Of a stretch of 64,000 nucleotides of DNA, positions 35,545 to 44,508 are shown one piece after another. The number at the start of each line of letters is the position of its first letter. Position 1 is the first letter of the stretch. The translations under genes and the position numbers were made by a program. The stretch is from assembly GCA_003170295.1 (NCBI GenBank), contig PNAJ01000138.1, positions 1 through 64,000 on the forward strand, in the 5' to 3' direction. The notes beneath the pieces are model-generated. The model searched no databases. It was not told where the DNA came from and saw only the letters and a program-made list of their open reading frames with translations. This DNA is from Bryobacterales bacterium (GTDB lineage: Bacteria > Acidobacteriota > Terriglobia > Bryobacterales > Bryobacteraceae).

Positions 35545-35976
35545 CGGTCTCGTCCGTCCCTCGAGGTCCCTCAGGGCCCGTCCTCTCTAAAAGGACGGCT
35601 CCAAACTTGCTATTGAACCTCTGGAGTTAAGGTGATAGGATTATTCCTAACATGAAACGCCTGCTGCTCCTGCTGGCCGCTGTTCTGGCGCTGCTGTACA
35701 CACCGGCGCTTGAAGCAAAAGGAGGACACTCGGCTGGCCGTGTTACTTCTTCTCGTTCGGCAAAGTGCAAGAAACTTAAAAAGGCCAAGGCTCCTAAGGC
35801 CTCGAAAAAGTCCAACGTTCCCGGCAGTAATGATGGGACGTACGTGCGGGGGAGCGGCTCAAGCCACAAAGGCGGCAAGTACAAGAACTCGAATACTGGC
35901 GATAACTATCGGAACCGTCAGGCTGGCGTTCCCAAGTAACCGGGGGGACCGGGAGGAACCGGGACGGACGAGACCG
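35545..35976. repeat. Inverted repeats flanking the small secreted-protein gene
   Basis: CGGTCTCGTCCGTCCC at 35545-35560 and its exact reverse complement at 35961-35976 bracket a 400-bp segment that holds one gene. Both copies have a G/C-rich neighbour with GGTCCC elements. They may be ends of a small mobile cassette or two copies of a common interspersed repeat. Confidence 0.55.
35652..35939 (+). CDS. Small secreted basic protein
   Basis: A 95-aa protein with a clear signal peptide (RLLLLLAAVLALLYTPALEA) and a mature part rich in Lys, Ser and Gly: SAKCKKLKKAKAPKAS, then GSGSSHKGGKYKNSNTGDNY. The SSHKGGxYxNxxTxxxY ending is known from uncharacterised secreted proteins in many bacteria. Charge and composition suggest surface or nucleic-acid interaction, but there is no evidence. 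It sits between 16-bp inverted repeats. Confidence 0.72.
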   Translation: MKRLLLLLAAVLALLYTPALEAKGGHSAGRVTSSRSAKCKKLKKAKAPKASKKSNVPGSNDGTYVRGSGSSHKGGKYKNSNTGDNYRNRQAGVPK

Positions 35977-36138
35977 TACCGTGCTGCCGTGGACCGCCGA
36001 ATGATCACAAGCGAAGGTCAGGGACGGGGATCTCGTCTGTCCATTTGGGCTCTCTGGCTTCTCTCCCAATCAGCGGTTGGTTTCAACAGGCGCACGAACA
36101 ACTTGCGCCCAGGCGCGGGCGTGGCTTAACTTGAAGGT

Positions 36139-36393
36139 ATGACCGTGGAACTCAAACCGGAAACCGAGCGACTGGTGCAGGAAGAAATCCGGCGCGGCCA
36201 TTTTCACTCGGTCGATGAAGTGATTGTGCAGGGCGTCTATGCTTTGCGCGAGAAATCCAACTTGGCGCAAGCCACGGTAGCCTCGCCAAGGCCCCGCAAA
36301 AAGCTGTACGACCTTCTCACGCAGCCCCCGTTTGCAGGTTCTGAACTAAAGCTGGAAAGACTGAAGGATTATCCCAGGCCCGTCGATTTGTGA
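36139..36393 (+). CDS. Ribbon-helix-helix antitoxin (VapB/ParD-like)
   Basis: An 84-aa protein with an N-terminal RHH segment (MTVELKPETERLVQEEIRRG, FHSVDEVIVQGVYALRE) and a toxin-binding tail (AGSELKLERLKDYPRPVDL). A following GTG overlaps its stop (GTGA) and opens a VapC-type PIN gene that breaks off after a few codons. So the antitoxin is intact and the toxin is lost. Confidence 0.8.
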   Translation: MTVELKPETERLVQEEIRRGHFHSVDEVIVQGVYALREKSNLAQATVASPRPRKKLYDLLTQPPFAGSELKLERLKDYPRPVDL

Positions 36394-36491
36394 GCGGCTT
36401 TCTGCTCGATACCAACGTCCTGTCCGAATTTGCAGGCACGGGAAAGCTAGGGGTTTCCCTGAGAATTTCAGCCAACTCCGGCAACCACTGA
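36390..36491 (+). pseudogene. vapC: VapC toxin, 5' fragment only
   Basis: Starting at a GTG that overlaps the antitoxin stop, the frame reads SGFLLDTNVLSEF, the first strand of a PIN domain with its catalytic Asp, then diverges and stops after 33 codons. A full toxin would need about 100 more residues. This is a deletion remnant. Confidence 0.75.
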
Positions 36492-36509
36492 GAGTACAAT
36501 GGAGATGCT

Positions 36510-36701
36510 GTGCCTACAGTCCACACTCCGAAATTGCAGCAGCCGAAAACCGATCCCCACCTCCAGTCCGCCGGCGAGCGGACCAGGGCTGCGGCGGAAG
36601 AACTTGAGCGGCTTGGCATTGCCGACCGCGAGGGCAAACGCATACGCACGGAGCTGCCCAGCGACATGCGGGAAGGCACGGACCGCGATTTCGGCGGCTA
36701 G
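36510..36701 (+). CDS. Putative antitoxin-like partner of zeta-toxin-type kinase
   Basis: A 63-aa protein (AEELERLGIADREGKRIRTELPSDM, REGTDRDFGG). Small proteins with this acidic end (ADMxEGSxRDFGG) are often found directly before zeta-toxin-like P-loop kinases, as here with a 11-base gap. The start is a GTG at 36510. It lacks a recognisable DNA-binding domain. The function as antitoxin is inferred from context. Confidence 0.6.
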   Translation: MPTVHTPKLQQPKTDPHLQSAGERTRAAAEELERLGIADREGKRIRTELPSDMREGTDRDFGG

Positions 36702-36712
36702 ATGCCGCCAGG

Positions 36713-37283
36713 ATGTTTATCGTAGCCGGCCCTCCGGGGAGCGGTAAGTCTACAACTTTTCCCGTCTCAGGCTTTGGCGTCGATTTCTTCAACGCAGACG
36801 ACCGCGCGGCAGCCCTGCATCAGGGATCGTATGTAGGTATCCAACGGGCTATTCGCGAACGGGTGAATGATCTCTTCGAGGCTTTCGTCTTCGATCATAT
36901 CGAACGTCGTTCGAGCTGTGCGTTTCGAAACTTCGCTTCGTAGTGGTATCACTTTCGAGCAGGCGGGCCTGGCGAGACGAGCCGGTTTTACCGTGGAAAT
37001 GCGGTATTTGGGTCTGATAACGTTCGAGATGCACCTGGAGCGAATCAAGATGCGGGCAGATAGGCGCGGCCATAGCGCTCCTGAGTCCGTTCTCAGACGC
37101 ATCTACGACGCAAGCATCGAGAATCTTCCCCGCGCGATCCGCGAAATGGATTTCATCCACATCTACGACAACAGCCAATGGGGCACGGCTCCCAAGTTGC
37201 TCTTCCAGGCAGAGAGCGGTGAAACGATCTACCGAGCGGACGAATTCCCAGCTTGGCTAGTGAAAGCACTGGAAAGGCTCTAG
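36713..37283 (+). pseudogene. Zeta-toxin-like P-loop kinase, frameshifted
   Basis: The 5' frame has Walker A IVAGPPGSGKSTTF at residues 3-16, then FFNADDRAAALHQGSY and FEAFVFDHIERRSSCAF before it fails at a stop (36941-36943). The continuing family sequence FETSLRSGITFEQA, GLARRAGFTVEMRYLGL and IENLPRAIREMDFIHIYDNS is in another frame, up to a stop at 37283. Dropping one base near 36927-36932 (the TTTCGAAA stretch) joins both into one ~190-aa protein typical of zeta/UDP-GlcNAc-kinase-type toxins. Either a mutation or programmed slippage; mutation is more likely. Confidence 0.75.
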
Positions 37284-37306
37284 CATCGCCGCTGATTAGC
37301 AGACTG

Positions 37307-38167
37307 CTAGACCGCTTTGCGCTGCCGCACGGAATCGAGCAGCATCCCGGCGATTTGCTTGCCATGCTCGAAGGCTTCTTCGTAAGCCGCTTTGCGCTCA
37401 TCCCGAGTGAATCCGTAGCCGAGGCGGTAGAGCCTTTCAAGCGATAGCCCGACGGCGAACGTTGCCGCGTAAGCGATGCCTGCTTTCGGAATTAATCCGC
37501 CGCCGAACGGCACTTTGCCGACTAGCTCCCGAGCCAGCGCGCGCCATCCGAACGCTCCCGCGATGATCGAGGCTACTTGCGATTTCTGCTCCCGATACCC
37601 GATAGGACGGTCGCTGACGGCGGCCAATTGGAACGCCATGCGGATCTGGTTCATCGTGAGAAACGCCGTGTCGGAGCTGAATTCGCCCACGGCCCAGGGA
37701 ATGGACGCGAGGCTCGGCACAATATCGGGGATCGCGGTGGCGAGGCTGAACAGCGCATTTTCTTTCGCGATGGCGCGGATGATCTTATGCGCGGCGGGTT
37801 TGCGGAAGGGATAAAGATGGCGGGCCAGGGGCAGCATCAGGTCTTCCCGCTTCTTGAGGATGCGGCGGATGCAATCGTCCGGAGCGTCGGGATCGAACGA
37901 GAAACTCTTGCTCGGCCGCAGCAGAGCGGAATCGTAAACCTCGAGGTCGCATCCCAACGCCGGACCGCGGACCAGCAGGCGAACGGCCTCCGCACGCCGT
38001 TCCATCGAAAAATGAGGGGGCGCGAAAAACGTCTCCATGCGCCCTAGCGCTTCGGGCGAGGCGGCGACCAGCGAAATTCTCACGACCCGGTCCGCGTCTT
38101 CCCGCACAGCCCCTGGGTTCAGGCTGGTGAGCGCTCCTTTAATTTGGTGGAAGACGGCGATGGCCAT
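37307..38167 (-). CDS. Membrane-associated protein with DUF697-like C-terminal region
   Basis: A 286-aa protein of unknown function. The middle has helical segments (KIIRAIAKENALFSLATAIPD, SSDTAFLTMNQIRMAFQLAAV), and the C-terminal part PFGGGLIPKAGIAYAATFAVGLSLERLYRLG resembles the two-helix core of DUF697/YcjF-type proteins. There is no GTPase motif. The start overlaps the end of the upstream nuclease-like gene by 29 bases, so they are expressed together. Confidence 0.7.
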   Translation of the reverse strand: MAIAVFHQIKGALTSLNPGAVREDADRVVRISLVAASPEALGRMETFFAPPHFSMERRAEAVRLLVRGPALGCDLEVYDSALLRPSKSFSFDPDAPDDCIRRILKKREDLMLPLARHLYPFRKPAAHKIIRAIAKENALFSLATAIPDIVPSLASIPWAVGEFSSDTAFLTMNQIRMAFQLAAVSDRPIGYREQKSQVASIIAGAFGWRALARELVGKVPFGGGLIPKAGIAYAATFAVGLSLERLYRLGYGFTRDERKAAYEEAFEHGKQIAGMLLDSVRQRKAV

Positions 38168-39650
38168 GGTTTCGGAACATCACACGGAGTTCCTTCCTCC
38201 ATTCTAACCCCACGCCGGTCCTTTCCACAGGTACTTGAGCGGAAAAGTACTCTAATATAGTCTCATTCGAGGGATGGTACTCGACCGATGGCGCGACCAG
38301 CAGCAACCTCGGCGCAACGCAAGCGAGCGCGATTCCCGGAAAATATCCGCGCGCGGAAAACTCTCCGCGATCCAGATGCCACTTCACGCGCATCCAGTAA
38401 TCGAGCGCCTGTAACGGCAGATGGATGTCCTGATCGGCCTTCAGTTCGATCACGGCGAGCCTGCCGTCGCGGTCGACGCCGAGCAGATCGATGATGCCGC
38501 GCTCACCAGCCGCGAACTGCGGCACCTGTCCATAAAGAGGATGCGGATAAATCATCGCGTCTAGCGCTTCGACGCTCGCCCGCACCTGCGATTCAAGCCA
38601 CGCTTCCGGATGGCGCTTATAAATAGGATTGGCGCGGTCGATCGACTGGAAATTGCGGAGCCGCGCGATCTCCCGGGCGATGCGCTCGGCTTCGATCAAG
38701 TGCGCCTCACTGCCGGCGGCGTGTTTGCGGTCGAGCCCGTAGAGCAGGTCGTCGCCGATCACGCGTGCGAACTCCAGTCCACGAACTGCCAGGCTCACCG
38801 AGCCGTCGGGCCGGTCGCGCCGCTCGACGCCGTCGATCGCGGTCAGACGGTCCATCGTTTCCGCGAGACGCGGCGAAACCTGCGGGCGCATCGCCACGGG
38901 AAGGCGCGTGTCAAAGTTTTGATAATCGCGCGGGTCGACTTGCGCTTCGTTATTGGCCTGATGCACGAAGACCATGTATTGCGCGGCGGTCGTGCTCAAA
39001 TGGCGGATGCGATGACACGTCGTGGTCTCGTGTCCCGCCGGGAGAAAAATCGCCAGCGTGTCGATGGTGACCTTTGGTTCGCGATGGCGCAGATGGTCGA
39101 GCCAGATGAGCCCAAAGCTGAGCGAGTCGCTGGGCGAGAGCGAATCCTCCGACGCGCCGATGGCCGCGATACCAGTCGACCCACGTCGCAGCAGCGCTCG
39201 CGGAAAGCTCGGAGACAAGCTGTGATGCAGGTCGGGCTCCGTGCTCAATTCGGCGACACGGTATCCGGCGAATTGCCGGTGGAGCGAGCGCCGAAACCGT
39301 TCGCGATACTTCAGCCGTGCGCCGCGCCGGTCCGCATCGCGATTCGAAGGATCGGCAAGATCGAGCAGCGTCAACGTCCCGGCAAGCGCACCAAAACGCT
39401 CAATCTCAATCTCCAGCCGTCCGCGACGTTCGCTGCGGATGCCGCGGACCCGACGGACAAGGTTCTTGGTATCGCTCCAGCATTCGATGGTTACCACGAG
39501 GCCGCGTGTAGTGAGCGAAAATGACGCGGGGCTGACAGTTAGGGGATCGTCGCCAGCCTCAAATAGCACCGGCTGCCGGCTGGATTGGACGAATCGCTCA
39601 ATGGCGGCGTGGGCGGCCAGAGGGTCGGATTTGGCGCGGGCGGGGTGCAA
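38139..39650 (-). CDS. Large protein with PD-(D/E)xK nuclease-like C-terminal domain
   Basis: A 503-aa protein. Near residues 395-420 it has the PD-(D/E)xK core GIIDLLGVDRDGRLAVIELKADQ (Asp, then Glu-Leu-Lys), preceded by a helix (SQVRASVEALDAMIYPHPL). The N-terminal ~300 residues are unassigned, Arg-rich and probably a nucleic-acid or substrate-binding region. Nuclease-like proteins of this plan (NucS/DUF91 style) act on DNA, but the function here is unproven. It is coupled to the DUF697-like gene downstream. Confidence 0.7.
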   Translation of the reverse strand: MHPARAKSDPLAAHAAIERFVQSSRQPVLFEAGDDPLTVSPASFSLTTRGLVVTIECWSDTKNLVRRVRGIRSERRGRLEIEIERFGALAGTLTLLDLADPSNRDADRRGARLKYRERFRRSLHRQFAGYRVAELSTEPDLHHSLSPSFPRALLRRGSTGIAAIGASEDSLSPSDSLSFGLIWLDHLRHREPKVTIDTLAIFLPAGHETTTCHRIRHLSTTAAQYMVFVHQANNEAQVDPRDYQNFDTRLPVAMRPQVSPRLAETMDRLTAIDGVERRDRPDGSVSLAVRGLEFARVIGDDLLYGLDRKHAAGSEAHLIEAERIAREIARLRNFQSIDRANPIYKRHPEAWLESQVRASVEALDAMIYPHPLYGQVPQFAAGERGIIDLLGVDRDGRLAVIELKADQDIHLPLQALDYWMRVKWHLDRGEFSARGYFPGIALACVAPRLLLVAPSVEYHPSNETILEYFSAQVPVERTGVGLEWRKELRVMFRNHGHRRLPPN

Positions 39651-40257
39651 CTTAAATAGTTGGGTGGGGATAGAAAAATCTCATGGATTTAGGCCGACAC
39701 TACGGCTGTACGAAAAGTCGTGCGGATTGGACTGTCTCTAGCCCTGGGCCCCGGACCCGATCGTGGCTGACGAACCAGACCTCACGGGTTCCGATATTCC
39801 AAGCTTTCGATGCACAGCCCTCTGAAACCAATCGGGTGCGGCAATCAACGCTATCCGCCCGTCCCGTGATCTTATGAGATCGATCCCAAGATTCCTCCGT
39901 CGACGCCATCCATATAGTTGGCGCCGCAAGCCGTCTGACGGGCTCCGGAAGCTCAGGACCACCGCAATGCGACACTTCGTGGCCACGAAGAAACTGTCAA
40001 AGAAGCCTCGGTGGGAGACTCCTTCTGGTTTTAAGGTAAGCCAAGAAACGCGAAAAACATTTCACGCTAAGTCGCAAAGCTCGCTAAGGAAAGAAGATAA
40101 AAAAGTTAGCCCCAGTGGGATAGACGGAGCTAGGTTGACTGATTGTTTCTTTCTAAGGGGTTCCCCTAATGTTTTCCTAATCGTCGGGTGAAATTACATA
40201 AGTCTTACAAATCGTGGAGCGGATCCCTGGTAGTTTAGGGTTGCAAGGTTTTCCACA
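39651..40257. other. Intergenic stretch without recognisable gene
   Basis: About 600 bases with no supported coding sequence. Open frames at 39700-39986 have no family motif or ribosome site. From about 40030 the DNA is A/T-richer. It holds a unit CACGCTAAGTCGCAAAGC (40065-40082) followed by TCGCTAAGGAAAG, which looks like an intergenic interspersed repeat, and a small hairpin AGGGG-TT-CCCCT (40156-40167). The promoter of the desaturase gene is expected in its last 70 bases. Confidence 0.5.
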
Positions 40258-41112
40258 ATGAGCGAATACGTCATCCACCTGCCGAATGGCAACCGAATTA
40301 ACTGGCCGACCAGCCTTGTCCTGGTGTTGTTTCACATCGGGGCAATCGCCGCACTGTTTATGTTTAGCTGGCGCAATTTATTGATTTCATTTGCTTTATA
40401 CTGGATCACAGTGGGGTGGGGGATCAGCCTGGGGTATCACCGGCTGCACACGCATCGCTCCTACACGGTGCCTTTGTGGATGGAGTATTTCTTCGCGGTT
40501 TGCGGAGCGTTGACGCTTGAAGGCGGGCCGATTTTCTGGGTCGCTACGCACCGGATTCATCATCAGAAGTCCGATCAGCCGGGCGATCCGCATTCTCCTC
40601 ACGAGGGAGCATGGTGGTCGCACATGGGCTGGATTCTGTGGGGCGAAACGAACCACAACAACACGCGGCTGATGTCGAAATATGCGCCGGATCTGGCCAA
40701 GCACAAGTTCTACGTCTGGCTGAACAACTGGCACTGGGTTCCGATGGTCGCCCTCGGCGTGATTCTGCTGGCGACCGGCGGGTGGTCCCTGATGTTCTGG
40801 GGAATTTTCCTGCGCGTCGTGTTCGGGCTGCATGCGACTTGGCTGGTGAACTCGGCGACGCATATGTGGGGCACGCGACGGTTCTCGACCAAGGACGATT
40901 CGCGGAACAGCTGGTGGGTTGCGCTGCTGACGTTCGGCGAAGGCTGGCACAATAACCACCACGCGCACCCGACCTCGGCGCGTCATGGGTTGGCGTGGTA
41001 CGAATTCGACATTTCCTGGATCACTCTTTCGGTGCTGAAGGCTTTCGGCATCGCGAAGCAGGTGCGGGTGGCGAAGATCGACGCGGTTTTGCAGGAACGC
41101 GAAGCGGCTTAG
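40258..41112 (+). CDS. Membrane fatty-acid (acyl-CoA/acyl-lipid delta-9) desaturase
   Basis: A 284-aa di-iron desaturase of the stearoyl-CoA type. The three histidine boxes are present: HRLHTH (about residue 62), HRIHH (about 101) and HNNHH (about 238). Four membrane helices lie around them, e.g. SLVLVLFHIGAIAALFMFSW at the N-terminus. It places a double bond in membrane acyl chains with O2 and an electron donor. Monocistronic. Confidence 0.93.
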   Translation: MSEYVIHLPNGNRINWPTSLVLVLFHIGAIAALFMFSWRNLLISFALYWITVGWGISLGYHRLHTHRSYTVPLWMEYFFAVCGALTLEGGPIFWVATHRIHHQKSDQPGDPHSPHEGAWWSHMGWILWGETNHNNTRLMSKYAPDLAKHKFYVWLNNWHWVPMVALGVILLATGGWSLMFWGIFLRVVFGLHATWLVNSATHMWGTRRFSTKDDSRNSWWVALLTFGEGWHNNHHAHPTSARHGLAWYEFDISWITLSVLKAFGIAKQVRVAKIDAVLQEREAA

Positions 41113-41234
41113 AGCGAGCATCCTTCCTACGCGCCGACGCTGCCAAGTCAACATAGCGCCGGATTATCGGAAATGGCAGTAACCGGCCGCAAGGCATTTG
41201 GCAAGGAACGCAAGCAGGAAACGTCATCGAATTG

Positions 41235-43679
41235 TTAATGTCCGAATTGCCTGCTGGACCGCTTAGTCAACTCCAAGAAGCGCTTGTCGGATCTGATCGA
41301 GCTAAATGCAGGATCCTTAGCAACACCGTAAGGGAGCACACCCCGGGCCGTTGCCGCGGCTTGAAGAGCTGCGAAGGCATCACTAATGTAGCCCCCCTCT
41401 GCAAAAACCTTGGCACACTCCAGCTGCACCCGGAACCGATTGTACCCGTTCGCTTCAGCTCTTCGGAAGGAGGCAAGAACCTCTTCAGTATCCACTCCAA
41501 GATGACGCTGAGCTTCCGCGCAGTAGTACCAAGCAGCTCCCATCTTCGGGTCGCACCGGATCGCCTCTCCAAAGGTCGACACAGCATTCTTCCAATCTTC
41601 GCGCTGACGGTAGCACATGGCTAATCCAAAATACGCCGACTCATTGCCGGGCTCAAATTCAAGAGCGAGCTTATTGTTCTTTATGGCTTCGTCAAGCAAG
41701 TCACTATCCTTCCTAGAAAGCAGTCGCTGCTGGGCCGCCAGGCCCACCTGGGCCTCCGAATAGGAAGGCATCAACTGAACAGCAATTTGAAAGTGGTAAA
41801 GTGCGTCGGGATTCTTGCGTTGCTGCGTTAGCAGTTGGCCCAAGTATGAATGAATTCGCGGCGCCATGGGGCAGCACTTAACCCCTTGTCGAAGTACTGC
41901 TTCGGCGTCGCTGGGACGATTATCAGTCTCCAGGAGTACGGAAAGATAGGTGTATACAACAACCAAGTCGGGTTTCAGGCTAAGAGCCTTCCGATAAGCT
42001 TCTTCAGCCTTCGGCAAATCCCCCATCTTAAAGAGGGGTTCCCCGAGTCCAAAGTAGGCTTCCGCCCAATCAGGCCGTAATGCGATTGCTTTCTGATGCG
42101 CCGCCGCCGCCTCTTTCCAGCGCGATTGTTCTCGTAATGCGCGACCGTACGCCTGCCAAGGCTCTGCATCCTTAGGGTCAAGGCTGACAGCCTCCGCGTT
42201 TTCTTCGACCGCATCGTCGAACCGCCCCTCCAGCCGGAGTAATTCGGCTCTTCGATACCGGAGTTCAGCGTTGCTGCTTCCGAGGGCACGTGCTTCGCGG
42301 AAAGCTGCGGCACTTTCGCTGCTTTTTCTCTGTTCGCTTAGTGAGCGAGCTAGCCGATACCAGGCCGCTTGCCAGTCAGGACTTAGATGAGTTGCTTCCT
42401 TAAAACATTCTGAGGCACGATCCCACAGGTGGGATCGTGAGAATATCACGCCGAGTCGGTACTTGTAGTTAGGATTACTTGGATCGAGACGCACGGCACC
42501 TTCGCAAGCCTGACGGGCTCCATCCAAGTCGCCGCCTTGCATTCGGAACCAGCTCAAGACGACTAGCTGGCGGGGCCAACCGTGGGTGACCAACGTGGAC
42601 TCTAGTGCCCGTTCCATAGCTTGGACCACGCTCCATTCCTTCACGAACCCGAGATAAGCTGGATAAGCCTGAATCCAATCAATCGCCCCGCTCAGGAAGC
42701 CTTTATCATGCAGCGACTGAATCACAGACGCATCAACCGCGTCGTCCACTCCCACATCAAGGTTGGGGAGCTCGCACACTTGAAAAAACAGGTCGCGCGG
42801 TACAAAGGAAAAGCCAAAATGCGCACACAGCTTAAGTCCACGCATAGCTCTTTTTTCTTGAGGGGTCGAAGTCCGGTAACGTTCCGCCATGAGAGCTGAT
42901 GGTTGAATGATGGAAAGAGGCGTGCCATCCCATGAGGAAAGATCGCCTCCCACGATTTTGGCAAGCTTTGAACCCTGCTCTAGTGCCCAGTCGGATATAT
43001 CAATATTTCGCCACCGGCCCAGCAGTTTGGGACTAAGTACAGGCGCGTCGAACTCAGGCAAGGTACGCCGGATTGTCCCTATCACGACCAACTCTGTCGC
43101 CTGATGTTGGAGGTGCTGAATTAGTTCCAAGATTCCTACGCCGGCTGCCTTATCGTTGACCACGTATGCGTCTAGATCGTCAAGGAGCAGCACATATCGG
43201 CGCTTCGCAATCGGAATCTTGAGCATTTCGTCTATCGAAGTCGCGTAAGGATGAATAACGTGCCACCGTTGGAAACGGCTCCCGAAGATTTTTCGGATAT
43301 GATGCACGGCTGCTCGGGACTTCCCGACGTGGGGGCGACCTACGAGCAAGACATGACTACGTTGGCGTAGAGCCGCGTCGATTTCAGCATCCGCGCTTAT
43401 GGGCCAGTATTCCGAGAACTTACGGACTCCGTAAGCATTTACAATACGTGCTGGCTTGAAGCTTCTAACCGGGCAGATCAATCCGCCCGAGACACGACGA
43501 CGCTCATAAAGAGAGCGCAATGCAGCCAAAGTAGATGGAATACTAGCAAGTCCGAAGAGGACGGCGACAACAAGTCCCAAAACGGCAATTCGCCCATTCT
43601 GATCAGTCGGCAGAATCTTAAGAACATGGTCTGAGGCAGCTTCCCAGGCATGGCGAACTGTATTCCAAAGATGTGACAC
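41235..43679 (-). CDS. Membrane-anchored P-loop NTPase with C-terminal TPR array
   Basis: An 814-aa protein. A membrane helix lies at residues 31-52 (IAVLGLVVAVLFGLASIPS), then a STAND/KAP-like P-loop domain with Walker A GRPHVGKS (114-121), Walker B RYVLLLDDLDAY (161-172) and a sensor-like IGTIRR near residue 204. From about residue 380 to 770 there are ten or more TPR units (e.g. AWYRLARSLSEQRKSSESAAAF, AEAYFGLGEPLFKMGDLPKAE). Base composition is clearly A/T-richer than the neighbours, so it was probably acquired. This plan is typical of signalling or defence NTPases, but no effector domain is seen. Function unknown. Confidence 0.8.
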   Translation of the reverse strand: MSHLWNTVRHAWEAASDHVLKILPTDQNGRIAVLGLVVAVLFGLASIPSTLAALRSLYERRRVSGGLICPVRSFKPARIVNAYGVRKFSEYWPISADAEIDAALRQRSHVLLVGRPHVGKSRAAVHHIRKIFGSRFQRWHVIHPYATSIDEMLKIPIAKRRYVLLLDDLDAYVVNDKAAGVGILELIQHLQHQATELVVIGTIRRTLPEFDAPVLSPKLLGRWRNIDISDWALEQGSKLAKIVGGDLSSWDGTPLSIIQPSALMAERYRTSTPQEKRAMRGLKLCAHFGFSFVPRDLFFQVCELPNLDVGVDDAVDASVIQSLHDKGFLSGAIDWIQAYPAYLGFVKEWSVVQAMERALESTLVTHGWPRQLVVLSWFRMQGGDLDGARQACEGAVRLDPSNPNYKYRLGVIFSRSHLWDRASECFKEATHLSPDWQAAWYRLARSLSEQRKSSESAAAFREARALGSSNAELRYRRAELLRLEGRFDDAVEENAEAVSLDPKDAEPWQAYGRALREQSRWKEAAAAHQKAIALRPDWAEAYFGLGEPLFKMGDLPKAEEAYRKALSLKPDLVVVYTYLSVLLETDNRPSDAEAVLRQGVKCCPMAPRIHSYLGQLLTQQRKNPDALYHFQIAVQLMPSYSEAQVGLAAQQRLLSRKDSDLLDEAIKNNKLALEFEPGNESAYFGLAMCYRQREDWKNAVSTFGEAIRCDPKMGAAWYYCAEAQRHLGVDTEEVLASFRRAEANGYNRFRVQLECAKVFAEGGYISDAFAALQAAATARGVLPYGVAKDPAFSSIRSDKRFLELTKRSSRQFGH

Positions 43680-43923
43680 AGAAACCGTTTCCAGTGGGAA
43701 GGTTGCGCACTACGCTTCCAATTGATAGTATCCGAATCTTCTCGAACACGGCTCGGGGAGCGCGAGAGAGTAGAGGCGCGCCGTGCCAGACGTTGGCAGC
43801 TCGCGAATTCTTTTATTAGACTATAAGTATGTTATCGTCTACAAGGAACACAGGCTCGGAACCGACGTTAGGCTCGGCGTTAATCCTTATTCTCCAGGAG
43901 CGCGAAGCGGCCTAGCTGCGGGA

Positions 43924-44274
43924 TTATTTGCGCGGTTTTTTAGCGGACGCGCCCACTTGCTGATAACTGCCCGCGAGTAGTTCGCCGATTTCTTTCCAGT
44001 TCAAGGGTGCGGCATGGACCTTTAGCGAGATCCATCCCAAACGTCCGGTGTATGGAGTTAGGTAGAAGCGCGGGTCCTCTAAAAACACGCCCTGCACCTC
44101 CAATCCTACTTTCACGCAGATGGACAACTCGCCGCGATATTCTTCGAGCACTGCGTAGAACCCCTTGCTGGTTCGGAACGAAGGATGTCCGTGGCTGATC
44201 TTTTCCTCAGTCCCTGGCAGCGCCAGGCAGATCTTTCGCATCTTTTCCAGGACCTGCTGCTCGGTTACCTTCAT
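43924..44274 (-). CDS. MmcQ/YjbR-family protein
   Basis: A 116-aa protein with the YjbR fold pattern: KMRKICLALPGTEEKISHGHPSFRTS at the N-terminus and YLTPYTGRLGWISLKV in the middle. Family members bind DNA weakly and are often annotated as DNA-binding. The start was moved to the ATG at 44274, as upstream codons belong to the YgiT-type gene. It lies 10 bases after that gene. Confidence 0.85.
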   Translation of the reverse strand: MKVTEQQVLEKMRKICLALPGTEEKISHGHPSFRTSKGFYAVLEEYRGELSICVKVGLEVQGVFLEDPRFYLTPYTGRLGWISLKVHAAPLNWKEIGELLAGSYQQVGASAKKPRK

Positions 44275-44284
44275 GGCAGAGCAA

Positions 44285-44506
44285 TCAAGCGGCGAAGCGG
44301 ATGACTTCAAGTTCCGACGATGGTTCCACTCCAGCGAGGACCTGATCCACTCGCCGCATGGTCTCGTCCTCCATTTCGGTTTCTCCGCACTGGCGGCACT
44401 CCAGGACGGGCAAGGCCTTAACCACGACGATTGATGAGTCGCCGATTTTGAACGGGAGATCCGTCACGCGGTGCTCCAGTAACCCGCCACACACACGGCA
44501 TTTCAC
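44285..44506 (-). CDS. YgiT-type zinc-finger antitoxin
   Basis: A 73-aa protein with CRVCGG and ECRQCGE Cys pairs (a zinc site as in MqsA/YgiT N-terminal domains) and VRxVDQxL-like tail (MRRVDQVLAG). The GTG start at 44506 has a perfect AGGAGG 8 bases upstream. It follows a DUF4258 gene by 2 bases. DUF4258-YgiT pairs act as toxin-antitoxin modules. Confidence 0.85.
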   Translation of the reverse strand: MKCRVCGGLLEHRVTDLPFKIGDSSIVVVKALPVLECRQCGETEMEDETMRRVDQVLAGVEPSSELEVIRFAA

Positions 44507-44508
44507 GA

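Noticed and set aside
35578-35598. Hairpin CCGTCCT-CTCTAAA-AGGACGG as a terminator
   Set aside because: The 7-bp stem is real but no T-run follows, and the area is repeat-rich, so a terminator call is not supported.
39700-39986. Two overlapping minus-strand open frames of 80-90 codons
   Set aside because: No motif, no ribosome site and no neighbour context; treated as non-coding.
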